DNA from: SpSt-398 sp033762195
Lineage (GTDB): Bacteria > Bacteroidota > Bacteroidia > Chitinophagales > Chitinophagaceae
Length of the DNA: 19,107 bases
Assembly (NCBI GenBank): GCA_033762195.1
Contig: JANRLV010000033.1
Coordinates: 1 to 19,107, forward strand
Direction: 5' to 3'
The notes below the pieces were generated by a model. The model was not told where the DNA came from, searched no databases, and was given only the letters and a program-made list of their open reading frames with translations. Made by a program: the position numbers and the translations under genes. Positions 1 to 8,903 of this stretch are shown here, piece after piece. Every line of letters starts with the position of its first letter. Position 1 is the stretch's first letter.

Positions 1-132
1 CGAGACCTCTGGTCTCGCACGATTCTCTTGTCGCCTCTGGCGACTCGAACAACAACCTACTCTTTTCTTAATTAATAATTAATTGCTGCCGCCAGAGGCG
101 GCTTTCTGGAATTGCGAGACCAGAGGTCTCGC
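1..132. repeat. Nested palindrome/foldback block
   Basis: Four short hairpins lie in this non-coding stretch. Each has a three-base TCT or AGA loop between CC and GG: 1-17 (CGAGACC/GGTCTCG), 30-44 (GTCGCC/GGCGAC), 88-102 (GCCGCC/GGCGGC) and 114-132 (GCGAGACC/GGTCTCGC). The first is the reverse complement of the fourth, and the core of the second is the reverse complement of the core of the third. The block therefore also folds as one long nested inverted repeat around an AT-rich near-palindrome at about 70-84. No coding frame is supported. It may continue beyond the left window edge. A MITE-like or REP-like element is the inference; the symmetry itself is visible directly. Confidence 0.8.
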
Positions 133-142
133 ACAGCCACCC

Positions 143-212
143 TCCGTCATCTGTCATCCGTCATCTGTCCTCCGTCATCTGTCATCTGTCCTCTGTCCTC
201 TGTCCTCCGTCA
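143..212. repeat. Heptanucleotide tandem repeat, ten units
   Basis: Ten consecutive 7-bp units fit TC[CT]GTC[AC] with no slippage: TCCGTCA, TCTGTCA, TCCGTCA, TCTGTCC, TCCGTCA, TCTGTCA, TCTGTCC, TCTGTCC, TCTGTCC, TCCGTCA. Variation is limited to unit positions 3 and 7. The array lies between the palindrome block on the left and the terminator of the BNR-repeat gene on the right, outside any supported gene. Short-period heptamer repeats of this kind are known in several bacterial phyla (for example cyanobacterial STRRs); a function is not known here. Confidence 0.9.
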
Positions 213-215
213 TCC

Positions 216-249
216 AAAAAAAAGCCCCTCAACAAGAATGAAGAGGGGC
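216..249 (-). terminator. Rho-independent terminator of the BNR-repeat gene
   Basis: Read on the minus strand, a GC-rich 7-bp stem (GCCCCTC/GAGGGGC, plus-strand positions 224-230 and 243-249) with a 12-nt loop is followed by eight T residues (216-223). It starts 42 bp past the stop codon of the BNR-repeat protein gene. A second small hairpin (251-265, arms GCAGGCT/AGCCTGC) sits just before it. This should end the transcript carrying the three T9SS cargo genes. Confidence 0.9.
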
Positions 250-291
250 GGCAGGCTCAGCCTGCAAGTAATAACCAGCTACCGAGTTCAG

Positions 292-3177
292 TTATTTTTT
301 CAGCACTTGCTGTGTATATCGTTGACGGTTGACAAGGGCTTCGACCACATAAGTGCCTTTGGGCAATACAGCCACATTGTCTAAAATAAATGTATTGGGA
401 CCGGTTGCGCCGGAGAATATCTTCTTGCGGACCAGACTTCCTTTATTGTCGTACAGGTTCATGGTGACGGAAGAAGCTGCAGGCAGGTTCATGCCGATGC
501 TCACCTGATCGCCAAACGGATTGCTCAATACGCTAAAAGTTTTCTTTCCATTTACCTGCAGGGCCACCACACGCGAATAGGTGAGGGCTCCATCAAGGTC
601 TACGGATTTCAGGCGATAATAGTAAACAGCTGTTGTGTTGCTGTTGACCGCGTCTGTATGATTATAAGTATAGGTGCCTTGCTGATTGTGCGGTGCCAAT
701 GTAGCAATGGTCGTGAAATCAACACCATTCAGGCTTCTTTCCAGTTCATACTGACGGATATTCCTTTCGCTCTCTGTGATCCAGGTCAGCTTATTGAGGC
801 CGCTCTGATGAACACCGGAGAAGGAAGTGATGTTAACGGGCAAGGTGCCGCTATAGAGGTCACTCCGGAAAATGCCTTTTCCATGGGTAACCCCAATGAG
901 TTTGTTATTTGCATCGACTTGCAGGTCGAATATTTGTGTCGCATCCCAGAAACCATTGTTATAGTCTGTCCAGGTGGCGCCACGGTCAGGACTTACATAT
1001 ACACCAAAATCACAACCGGCATAGATCACACTTGGATTGGTGGGATCGATCAATACAGCATTAAAGGGTACATCCGGCAAACCGGTTCCCCTGGCTTGCC
1101 AGGTAGCGCCACCGTCGGGTGTCAGGTAAATGTGGGTGGTGCCAAATCCGCCTATGGCTACGTATACGCTGTCATCATTCACCGCACTAATGGCAAAATC
1201 ATTCACAAAACGGTTAGGCAATGTGCCTTTGATACTTGTATACGGCGTTGTAGCAGGTGTGGTGCTTTTAAATACATTGGGTTGTCCATTCACCCACAAA
1301 AAGTCATTAGTGGTATTTTGGGCGATATTGGAAGTGGATACATAGATCTTATTCTCGTTGGTGGGAGAAACCGCTATGGTTATGGCGGTTTTCCGTTGTT
1401 GTTCGATATAGGCTGTCGAACTGGTAGCCGTATTGCTCCATGTGCCACCACCATTGGTAGAACGGTGGATATTGTCGGAAGCCACATACATGTAGTTTCC
1501 GTTGGATTTACTAATGGCAATTGGCGCCATAAACGCAGTACGATCATCAGCTGTAAAGGCCCAGGCAGCCAGCACTTGTGTATACGCTCCTGTAACGCCT
1601 GCTGTGGCCCGGCGAACCCGACGGGCATCATTGGAAGCCAGTACCGTGGTTCCATTGGGAGCGATGGCACAAGGCCCACCATCTCCACCAAATACACTTG
1701 TCCAGGAAGTACCATTATAGCGAACCACCCCATTATCCTGCAACCCACCGATCATCACGTTGGCACTGGTGGGATGTACACCGAATGAAGCATAGAATTG
1801 GGTGGCGCGTAATCCGGTATTGATCGTACTCCAGTTGGTTCCACCATTGGTACTTTTATACATACCCCCGTCACAAGCCACATAAATATTGTTGCTGTTA
1901 TTGGGGTCAAATTCAATATCATGAATATCGGAGTGAACCGGGCTGCTACCTGTTGAAATGGTAGTGGTAATAGAACCTCCCGTGGTATTATTGGTAGAAG
2001 TATAACGGTAAAAATCCACACCCGCCATTAAGATCTGGTTGGTATTGGAGGGATTAATGGCCAGGTCGTGTGAAAACCAGTATTGGAAATCCACGTGAGC
2101 AGAACCGGACTTACTGTTCCAGTTGGCACCAAAGTCAGTGGATAAGAACAACTCGTTACCTGAGGTACCTGCCACCTGTGCGTAGAGGACTCCGGAACCT
2201 ACATTATCAAACCGGATATACCCAGACCAGGAGGTGGGAAGACCACTGGTTACTTTGGTAAATGTTGGACTACCTGCAGTACCGTTGGTGGTGCGATAGA
2301 CCCCTTTATCTGTATTGACCATGTTCCCTACACCTACCACGATCTGATCAGGGTTGGAAGGGTTAATGGCAATATCTGAAACATATATCTTGCTAAGGAT
2401 ATTTGACCAGGTGGTACCACCGTCATTGGAACGGTATAGGCCATCTGTGGCACAGGCGTAAATGCGGTTACTATTGGTGGGGTCAAAAGCCATCATTTGA
2501 ATACCAAACATCAGGTCTGATGTTTTCACCAAAACCTGATTCCAGGTAGTACCACCATCCACACTGCGCAGGATGCCGATACCATAGGTACCACGGGCCT
2601 TCCATACATTGAATCCGATATTGGACGTATCAACCCGGTAAACTTCACCTGTACCGGCAAAGAGGGTATCATTATCCGTTGGGTGAACGATGATGGAGGA
2701 CACACCAAGTGTAGGGTATCCTGTCTCTACACTGGTCCAACTGGATCCCGCGTTAGTGGATTTCCAAATACCTCCGCTGGCGGAACCTGCCCAAAGGTTA
2801 TTGCTATTGGTCTTGTCCACTGCAATACTCAACACACGACCCCCAATGGTAGATACATCCCCCAGAGAGGTCCAGTTGGCGGCGCCAACACGGCCACCGC
2901 GATAATCAACATTCTTGTTCTTTAATTGAAGATACTGCTGCCAGGCGCGCATATACTTGCCGGTGAGGCTTGAGCCGTCCATATCAGCCCTGCCGTTAAC
3001 CCACATCAATAACTGACGGTCAGCGCCACTAAACAATTCAATTTCGGCACCTTCTTCCCTCTCCTCTTCAGCTTCGGAATGAAGGACATTTCGGTTGGTT
3101 TGGCTTTGGTAGATAAAAAATGTAATAGCAAACAGGCACAGGATGGTAAGCCCTGCTAGTAGGTGGTTCTTTCTCAT
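292..3177 (-). CDS. T9SS type A cargo protein with BNR/sortilin-like repeats
   Basis: A 961-residue secreted or surface protein. The N-terminus (MRKN plus a hydrophobic run to about residue 23) is a signal peptide or signal anchor, followed by a very acidic stretch at 35-47. The bulk is a beta-propeller-like region with eight BNR/Asp-box motifs of the S-x-D/N-x-G-x-x-W type, near residues 140, 205, 250, 346, 442, 573, 686 and 729. Asp boxes are structural and occur in sialidases, sortilin/VPS10 proteins and photosystem assembly factors, so they do not prove glycosidase activity. A fibronectin-like linker starts with LPVNITSF at 779. The sorting domain covers about 881-961 and ends KGTYVVEA...QQVLKK. 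The gene lies 50 bp downstream of the GEVED gene, so cotranscription is likely, and a terminator follows its stop. Substrate and precise role are unknown. Confidence 0.88.
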   Translation of the reverse strand: MRKNHLLAGLTILCLFAITFFIYQSQTNRNVLHSEAEEEREEGAEIELFSGADRQLLMWVNGRADMDGSSLTGKYMRAWQQYLQLKNKNVDYRGGRVGAANWTSLGDVSTIGGRVLSIAVDKTNSNNLWAGSASGGIWKSTNAGSSWTSVETGYPTLGVSSIIVHPTDNDTLFAGTGEVYRVDTSNIGFNVWKARGTYGIGILRSVDGGTTWNQVLVKTSDLMFGIQMMAFDPTNSNRIYACATDGLYRSNDGGTTWSNILSKIYVSDIAINPSNPDQIVVGVGNMVNTDKGVYRTTNGTAGSPTFTKVTSGLPTSWSGYIRFDNVGSGVLYAQVAGTSGNELFLSTDFGANWNSKSGSAHVDFQYWFSHDLAINPSNTNQILMAGVDFYRYTSTNNTTGGSITTTISTGSSPVHSDIHDIEFDPNNSNNIYVACDGGMYKSTNGGTNWSTINTGLRATQFYASFGVHPTSANVMIGGLQDNGVVRYNGTSWTSVFGGDGGPCAIAPNGTTVLASNDARRVRRATAGVTGAYTQVLAAWAFTADDRTAFMAPIAISKSNGNYMYVASDNIHRSTNGGGTWSNTATSSTAYIEQQRKTAITIAVSPTNENKIYVSTSNIAQNTTNDFLWVNGQPNVFKSTTPATTPYTSIKGTLPNRFVNDFAISAVNDDSVYVAIGGFGTTHIYLTPDGGATWQARGTGLPDVPFNAVLIDPTNPSVIYAGCDFGVYVSPDRGATWTDYNNGFWDATQIFDLQVDANNKLIGVTHGKGIFRSDLYSGTLPVNITSFSGVHQSGLNKLTWITESERNIRQYELERSLNGVDFTTIATLAPHNQQGTYTYNHTDAVNSNTTAVYYYRLKSVDLDGALTYSRVVALQVNGKKTFSVLSNPFGDQVSIGMNLPAASSVTMNLYDNKGSLVRKKIFSGATGPNTFILDNVAVLPKGTYVVEALVNRQRYTQQVLKK

Positions 3178-3227
3178 CGGTAGTGGTTTTTCTTATTGGA
3201 TTTAACTGAATTACAAATTACTTAAAA

Positions 3228-5849
3228 TCATTCATTTTGTATAATGATTTGCCGGTTAAACAATTCGTCTGGTGTTTTTACTTGTAAAATATACGTGCCG
3301 CTTTGAAAACGTTTCAGGTCATCAAGCTGAATGGTATTGAGTCCTTCTTTGACCTCTAATTGTTTTTGATAGACCACAGCGCCCTGCATGTTGAATATTT
3401 TGACCTCTCCGGTACCCTGCTGTGTAGATTGGAGATCAAGCCTTGCCCAGGTACGTACCGGATTAGGCATCACCGACAGGGAGGCTTTGTGCATGATCGT
3501 CACGGATTTGGTCTGGCTCAGTTTCTCTGTGCTTCCATCAGCTTTCCGTGTGATGCGTAAGCGGTAGTAAGACTTCCCTTTTAAAGGAAGGGTATCGATA
3601 AAGGTATAGGTGTGGTCACCTGTCTGATTAAGGGCAGGGATTGTTCCAATAGAGGACCACATGTTTCCATCGCCGCTTCTTTCTACTTCAAATACACCGA
3701 GATTGCTTTCGTTGCTGGTCACCCATTGAGTTTTAACCTGGTGACCATTCAACTGGGCATCAAAATGTTTCAGGTTTACGGGAAGTACGCTCGCGACCAT
3801 TACCTGATAATCCTCTACTTCACCCGAATTGAAATATCCAGTGGCATGATTTTCATCCATGTTATTCGTACCCGCCGTGATCCGTACACGCAGGTAGGTG
3901 CTTTGACCGATCACGAGGGGTGTATTGATCGTCCACCATACCAATGTAATGGTTTGGGTGGAGGCGCTGGTTCCAATTGTTTGGATAACCCCTTCACCTG
4001 AATCATAAACACCATTACCGTTATAGTCAAGCCATGCACCCAGCGTAGCATCTACGCCGGTGTTATTAAACACATCAATATCCACAGCAAAATTAAATGT
4101 ACCCGTATCAAGTAATGGAACAGTGGCGATACCATCCTCATCTCCACCATCCAGGGTAGCACCGGCTCCACCGGTCTTTGCCCATTCGTTATCCCAGGAA
4201 GCACCCAATCGGAGGTTGTCAGACCGTTCATGTACTGCAGGACTGTTAGCCACCGGATCATACGATGCAGGAGCATCCCCGAAATCACAGCGGGGGCGAA
4301 AGTTCTCACTCGCATCACCCGCTCCGCCGGGCCAATTAGCTCCACCCAGCGGTGTGATGGCCACGATACCAGCATTCGTACCTGCTTTATTATAATAGCC
4401 TACTCCGGAATTACCGGATGTGGTTCCTCTGAAGTAATAAAGATCGCCCGACCAGGTTAGTGCACCCTGGCCATTCCATGAACCAGAACCAGGATTATTG
4501 TACAAGGCGTCCATATTTCCGGTCATCAGGTTGTAATGGTGGTATTTGCTTTGACTATAGTTACCTCCATTCCTGGCCGTGTTGAAATCATAGAGTATCC
4601 CATCATGGATCACAAAATCACCAAAGTCGTGAATAGAAGTATTACTGGCATTGATATAAGCATCGCTTGCAAAAACCTGGTAGGCCACCCCGGTAGGGTT
4701 TTGGGAAGCATCCAGTTCAATCCGCCAGAAAAGTGTTTCACGGGTTTGTGTACTTCCTCCTGTTCCCGTACGTCCACCCTCTATACCCAGGTACAGGGCT
4801 CCGTCATAGAATGCGGCTCCGGCCGACTCCACACCAAATCCCATAGTGGGTATGCCAAGGGTTGTGGTAATATTAGCCACAATTGTTGAACTGGCACCTG
4901 TGTTCAGGTTATAACGTTTCAACTCGCGGTTATTCGCATCAACAGTTACGTTTTCCGAAATATAATATAGATACTTGTGATAGGGATCATAAGCCAGGGA
5001 GTTCACATAATCCTTGGAGGCATCACGAAACAGGAACCATGTATTCCCGGTTGCCGGATCCACCATATACACAGAGTCATTATCCGGTGTAGCCAGAAAA
5101 TAATCCGGTTGGTTACCCGCCGGGCCTGTAAAGGGTTCATTATCGGTTGTCTGTTGATAATTATTGGGGAAACTGCCGGTAACACAGGCCACAATATCTG
5201 AAAACCAAAAATGGGAATCACTTCCCAGTACAGTATTGGTCAATACGATCGTTTTAACGGGACCGGCAATGGAAATAGTGGCTGTCCCCCGGTTATCAGG
5301 GCTGGTAAGTGTAGTGGCATCAGCGGTGATCGTACGAGCAGCAGGTACACCCCCTACTGTAAGGATCGTTGTTCCCTGAAGCGCCACGTTTACATTTTGA
5401 GGAACCGCAGCCGCATTGGTAGCAACTACAGTAAAAGAGGCTAACCGATCAATATCGTATAAAGTGAAACTGGCATTTTGTACTTCATTATTGAAGGTGA
5501 TGGTGAAGGTCTGACCCAATAAAGTTGGCTGAAATTGCACATCTGCTCCGGTATAAGCAATACCACCCACCGTTACATCACCTGCATGATTTGTCACATC
5601 TCCATACAGGGTAACATCATTGGAGACGGCAAAAGTAAAATAGTTAGACCCTATACCAAATCGCTGGCTTCTTGCCTGTGCCGAACTGATATAAGCGGAA
5701 TAGGGTCCCCCGTTATAGTAATAGTCAAGATTGTCCCAATTGGCACGAGCCTGTGTGGTTGATCCGCCACATTGTGACCAAACATTTCCTGCTTGAAATA
5801 AAAGGAGAAGTAGAAACGCAGTAAGATGGAAAGGGTAGCGCTGTTTCAT
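3228..5849 (-). CDS. T9SS type A cargo protein with GEVED domain (paralog 1)
   Basis: An 873-residue secreted protein. Signal peptide at about 1-25 (MKQRYPFHLTAFLLLLLF, ending WSQ); the next residue is Cys, but Gln at -1 argues against a lipobox. Residues 26-240 form a beta-rich domain (NWDNLDYYYNG, FTLYDID). About 245-505 resembles a beta-propeller of the kind that reads MVDPATG...AYDP..KYLYYISE, close to DUF6923-like repeats. A GEVED domain begins near CDFGDAP (521) and contains DGGDEDGI, AWLDYNGNGVYD and GEVEDYQV (676). Linker LPVNLKHF begins near 690, and the sorting domain starts about 789 with PNPV at 795. It is a paralog of the next gene upstream on the same strand (6099-8690), clearly alignable over most of its length. 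The biological role is not known; GEVED proteins are typically extracellular and often adhesive or carbohydrate-associated. Confidence 0.88.
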   Translation of the reverse strand: MKQRYPFHLTAFLLLLLFQAGNVWSQCGGSTTQARANWDNLDYYYNGGPYSAYISSAQARSQRFGIGSNYFTFAVSNDVTLYGDVTNHAGDVTVGGIAYTGADVQFQPTLLGQTFTITFNNEVQNASFTLYDIDRLASFTVVATNAAAVPQNVNVALQGTTILTVGGVPAARTITADATTLTSPDNRGTATISIAGPVKTIVLTNTVLGSDSHFWFSDIVACVTGSFPNNYQQTTDNEPFTGPAGNQPDYFLATPDNDSVYMVDPATGNTWFLFRDASKDYVNSLAYDPYHKYLYYISENVTVDANNRELKRYNLNTGASSTIVANITTTLGIPTMGFGVESAGAAFYDGALYLGIEGGRTGTGGSTQTRETLFWRIELDASQNPTGVAYQVFASDAYINASNTSIHDFGDFVIHDGILYDFNTARNGGNYSQSKYHHYNLMTGNMDALYNNPGSGSWNGQGALTWSGDLYYFRGTTSGNSGVGYYNKAGTNAGIVAITPLGGANWPGGAGDASENFRPRCDFGDAPASYDPVANSPAVHERSDNLRLGASWDNEWAKTGGAGATLDGGDEDGIATVPLLDTGTFNFAVDIDVFNNTGVDATLGAWLDYNGNGVYDSGEGVIQTIGTSASTQTITLVWWTINTPLVIGQSTYLRVRITAGTNNMDENHATGYFNSGEVEDYQVMVASVLPVNLKHFDAQLNGHQVKTQWVTSNESNLGVFEVERSGDGNMWSSIGTIPALNQTGDHTYTFIDTLPLKGKSYYRLRITRKADGSTEKLSQTKSVTIMHKASLSVMPNPVRTWARLDLQSTQQGTGEVKIFNMQGAVVYQKQLEVKEGLNTIQLDDLKRFQSGTYILQVKTPDELFNRQIIIQNE

Positions 5850-5959
5850 GGTATGGATCTTTAAGTTTTCAAACAGGATAAGGGTTTATCAGGTTTTCAC
5901 GGATGCTAACTTAATAGGAAATACTTAAAAATTTTAATGATTCGTAAATTTTCACGTCT

Positions 5960-5981
5960 AAATAAGTACAATTACTTATTT
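5960..5981. promoter_or_regulatory. AT-rich palindrome between the paralogous GEVED genes
   Basis: Two perfect 9-bp arms (AAATAAGTA and TACTTATTT) flank a 4-nt CAAT centre. It lies in the 249-bp non-coding gap (5850-6098), 111 bp upstream of the start of the downstream GEVED gene and 118 bp past the stop of the upstream one. The gap is otherwise AT-rich, with no ORF and no clear terminator or TAnnTTTG box. The palindrome could be a regulator-binding site for the gene at 3228-5849 or a weak stem-loop; the sequence alone does not decide. Confidence 0.45.
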
Positions 5982-6098
5982 TGTATTAAGTGAATTATAA
6001 ACGAAAAAAAGGGGAGAATATTTTAAAAATGTAAGTGTAAATCAGTAGTTTTTAATACAAAACTCTGATTCTAAATAAGAGGTGAAATAAAAAAAGGC

Positions 6099-8690
6099 TT
6101 AGTTTTTCAGGAAGCGTGTAGCGAAAACCCCTTCCGGTGTCGCGAGCTGAAGGATATAATTTCCCGGACGAAGAGGTCCGATATCAGGTATTACTACCTC
6201 GTTGCTTCCCTTAACATAGGTGACGGCTTTTTCCAATAACAAGGTGCCGTGTTGAGTAAAGATGCGAAGCTTTCCCATTCCATTTTCAAGTGCCATAAAA
6301 GTAAGCGTGGCTTCTTGCTGAACAGGATTGGGCTGTAGTTTTAAAACAAAAGGAGACACAGAAAAATGAACAGTACGTACCGGACTGTAGGCTTCCAGGG
6401 ATCCATCTGTACGTCGCTTGATCGCCAAACGATAAAACGATTGGCCAGGCAATGGGAAGGAATCAACAAAAGCATAGAGATGATCGCCAGCCGTTCCAAA
6501 AGCATTGATGATGGTTACCTCTTCCCAGTTTACTCCATCAGCGCTTCTTTCTACCACGTACAAACCTGATGAGGTTTCACCAGATGTTTTCCAGTCAAGG
6601 TTTACCCGGTTATTGACCACTGTGGTTTTAAAATATTGAAGAATAATAGGCAACACAGCATCTACCATGACCTCGTAGTCTTCCACCTCACCCACATCAT
6701 AATATCCGGTTGGGTGGTCCACCCCCATCGTTTTTGTGGCAGAAGTGATACGAACACGCAGGTAGGTAGACTGGCTCAGGGTCAACGGCGTATTGATGGC
6801 CCACCACACCAGGGTAACTGTTTGCATGGAAGCACTGGTGCCCACATTGGCAGTAACCCCTTCTGATACATCAAACACGCCATTCGCATTATAGTCTAAC
6901 CAGGCAGATACCGTAGCATTAGCCCCGGTATTGTTAAACACATCCACATCAATGGCATAATTAAAAAAACCTGTATCCAATACTGGTACAGTGGCAATTC
7001 CATCCTCGTCACCCCCATCGGCGGTGGCGCCTGCTCCACCGGTTTTTACCCATTCATAGTCCCAGGCGGAACCCAGACGAAGGTTATCAGAACGTTCATG
7101 AACTGCAGGGCTATTGGCCACCGGGTCGTAGGATGACGGTGCATCACCAAAATCACATTTTGGTCTGAAATTTTCAGAGGCGTCTCCTGCCCCGGTTTGA
7201 AACGCCCCTCCACCAACATTGGTGATGGTAATGGCGGATCCCAGCGTTCCGTTTTCATTGTATTTTTTTATGGTCTGGCTTGAAAAAGAATACTGGTCGC
7301 CTGCCCATGTCAACCCTGCCTGATATGCATTGCCGGTACCCGAAAAAGGATTCAGGTACTGGGTAGATTGACCCGACATCAGATTATAATGTTCGTAGGA
7401 AACGATGGTTGTTCCGGGCCGACTATTGTAATTCACCAAAACCCCATCTTCAATAACAAAGTCAGCCCAGTCATGGGCACCCGAACTGCCATTAAACGAG
7501 TTGACGGCAAATACTTGTACGGCATTGATTGGAATACCTGAACCATCCAGGTCCAACCGGTAAACAATGGATTCCCGGGTATTACTACTGTTGTATTGTC
7601 CGCCTTCAAAACCGATATACAGTTTACCATTGTAATAAGCCGCCCCGGCGGTTTCGACACCCTGGTTCATCACCGGAATGTTCAAACTGGTGAGGTCTGC
7701 CAATATCGTGGAGTAAGACTCTGTATTTAAATCATACCGTTTCAAGGTCTTATTATTGGCATCAATGGTCGAGTTCTCTGAGATGTAATAGAGATAGTGG
7801 TTGTACGGATCATATCCAAATGAATTCAGAAAGTCTTTACTGGGATCCTGAAAAAGCGGACGGGCCACCCCGGTGGCAGGGTCCACCATATAACAATAAT
7901 CATTATCAGGGGTAAGTAAAAAATAATCCGGTTGATTTCCTGCCGGGCCAACAAAGGGTTCATTATCGGCCGTACGATTGTATTGGGTTGGGAAACTACC
8001 GGTAACACAGGCATTGATATCCGAGAGCCAGTTCACTACATCTGATCCGATTGTGGTATAAGTAAAAACCAACTGTTTAACGGGGCCATTGACGGTTATG
8101 GTTGCACTTCCCTGATTCGAGTTATTGGCCAGGGTTCCACTGGTCGCAGACACATACGGGCTCGTAGTGTTGTTATTAGTGATGGTCAGAATCGTTGAGG
8201 CCTGAATAGTGATATTGATATTTTGTGCCACACTGGCCGCATTGGTAGCTGAAAAGTCGATCCGCTGCGAGCCATCAATATCATAGAGGGTAAAGTTGAG
8301 ATTGGTAATCTCTTCATTGAAGGTCAGGGTCACATACTGCCCATCCGCAGAAGGGTTATACTGTACATCCGCCCCTGCATAATTGGTGAGGTTTCCTGTA
8401 TGTGAACCATTCTCCACACTCACCCCATCGGCTGTGCCCGGGTTTACGATATTGCTGGAACTGGTGGCAATGGTAACATAATTCGGACCTAATGCGAACT
8501 TTTGTGTCTGCTCCATGGCGTTCGACACATAGGTATTGTAAGGTTTGGTGCCATTAAAATAGTAGTCAAGTTTATCCCAGTTTACCTGAGCCTGCGTATA
8601 GCCTACCCCACATTGGGCAAGGAGACCCTGACTGTAAAGGAGCATTACAGCGGTGAATAAAAGGAAGGGTCGGGCACACAGGGTTTTCAT
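6099..8690 (-). CDS. T9SS type A cargo protein with GEVED domain (paralog 2)
   Basis: An 863-residue protein when started at MKTLCARPFLLF; an in-frame ATG seven codons further upstream (8711) would put charged residues ahead of the signal peptide and is less likely. The signal peptide ends about LLAQ. Layout matches its neighbour at 3228-5849: an N-terminal beta domain (NWDKLDYYFNG, FTLYDIDG), a propeller-like middle (MVDPATG, GYDPYNHYLYYISE, AAYYNGKLYIGFEGG), a GEVED domain with CDFGDAPSSYDP, DGGDEDGIATVP, AWLDYNANGVFD and GEVEDYEV (667), linker LPIILQYF, and a sorting domain with PNPV near 787, ending RPGNYILQL...RFLKN. The two copies are most similar around CDFGDAP to GEVED and more diverged at both ends. 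It is a secreted or surface protein of unknown ligand, divergent from pdxA across a 213-bp gap. Confidence 0.88.
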   Translation of the reverse strand: MKTLCARPFLLFTAVMLLYSQGLLAQCGVGYTQAQVNWDKLDYYFNGTKPYNTYVSNAMEQTQKFALGPNYVTIATSSSNIVNPGTADGVSVENGSHTGNLTNYAGADVQYNPSADGQYVTLTFNEEITNLNFTLYDIDGSQRIDFSATNAASVAQNINITIQASTILTITNNNTTSPYVSATSGTLANNSNQGSATITVNGPVKQLVFTYTTIGSDVVNWLSDINACVTGSFPTQYNRTADNEPFVGPAGNQPDYFLLTPDNDYCYMVDPATGVARPLFQDPSKDFLNSFGYDPYNHYLYYISENSTIDANNKTLKRYDLNTESYSTILADLTSLNIPVMNQGVETAGAAYYNGKLYIGFEGGQYNSSNTRESIVYRLDLDGSGIPINAVQVFAVNSFNGSSGAHDWADFVIEDGVLVNYNSRPGTTIVSYEHYNLMSGQSTQYLNPFSGTGNAYQAGLTWAGDQYSFSSQTIKKYNENGTLGSAITITNVGGGAFQTGAGDASENFRPKCDFGDAPSSYDPVANSPAVHERSDNLRLGSAWDYEWVKTGGAGATADGGDEDGIATVPVLDTGFFNYAIDVDVFNNTGANATVSAWLDYNANGVFDVSEGVTANVGTSASMQTVTLVWWAINTPLTLSQSTYLRVRITSATKTMGVDHPTGYYDVGEVEDYEVMVDAVLPIILQYFKTTVVNNRVNLDWKTSGETSSGLYVVERSADGVNWEEVTIINAFGTAGDHLYAFVDSFPLPGQSFYRLAIKRRTDGSLEAYSPVRTVHFSVSPFVLKLQPNPVQQEATLTFMALENGMGKLRIFTQHGTLLLEKAVTYVKGSNEVVIPDIGPLRPGNYILQLATPEGVFATRFLKN

Positions 8691-8903
8691 AACATGGACT
8701 GGTTCCTGCACAAGTATTGGATGTTCCCATTAAAAGTACCCCAACCGTCAATGAGTAGCAAGGATATAGTAAACAATCATTGGGAATTAAGGGATAATTT
8801 TTTTACCGATAAGTGTAATCTATTATTAAATTGAATTAAAAGCTAAGGGGGTCTGAAAATGACTTATTTTTATTATTAATATCTTTAGCCCTTATTCGAC
8901 ATT
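8691..8903. other. Divergent intergenic region between GEVED paralog 2 and pdxA
   Basis: A 213-bp AT-rich gap that must hold both divergent promoters. The best pdxA -7 candidate is TATCTTTA at 8880-8887 (7 of 8 to TAnnTTTG), but there is no TTTG at the expected distance, so it is not called as a promoter. On the minus side only a one-mismatch box TATCCTTG is seen (CAAGGATA on plus, about 8759-8766). No Shine-Dalgarno site is evident before pdxA. No ORF or RNA gene is supported. Confidence 0.5.

Noticed and set aside
143..212. Possible CRISPR array
   Set aside because: Units are 7 bp, contiguous and without spacers.
658..1788. 376-residue open frame on the plus strand opposite the BNR-repeat gene
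   Set aside because: It lies wholly within a well-supported gene with eight BNR motifs, has no family features, and its Cys/Gly/Ile-rich composition is that of an antisense shadow.
292..3177. Calling the BNR protein a sialidase
   Set aside because: Asp boxes alone are structural. I found no arginine-triad or FRIP motif that would indicate a sialidase active site.
5760..5780. Lipoprotein signal in the GEVED proteins (Cys right after the signal peptide)
   Set aside because: The residue before Cys is Gln in both paralogs (SQC, AQC), which does not fit the lipobox.
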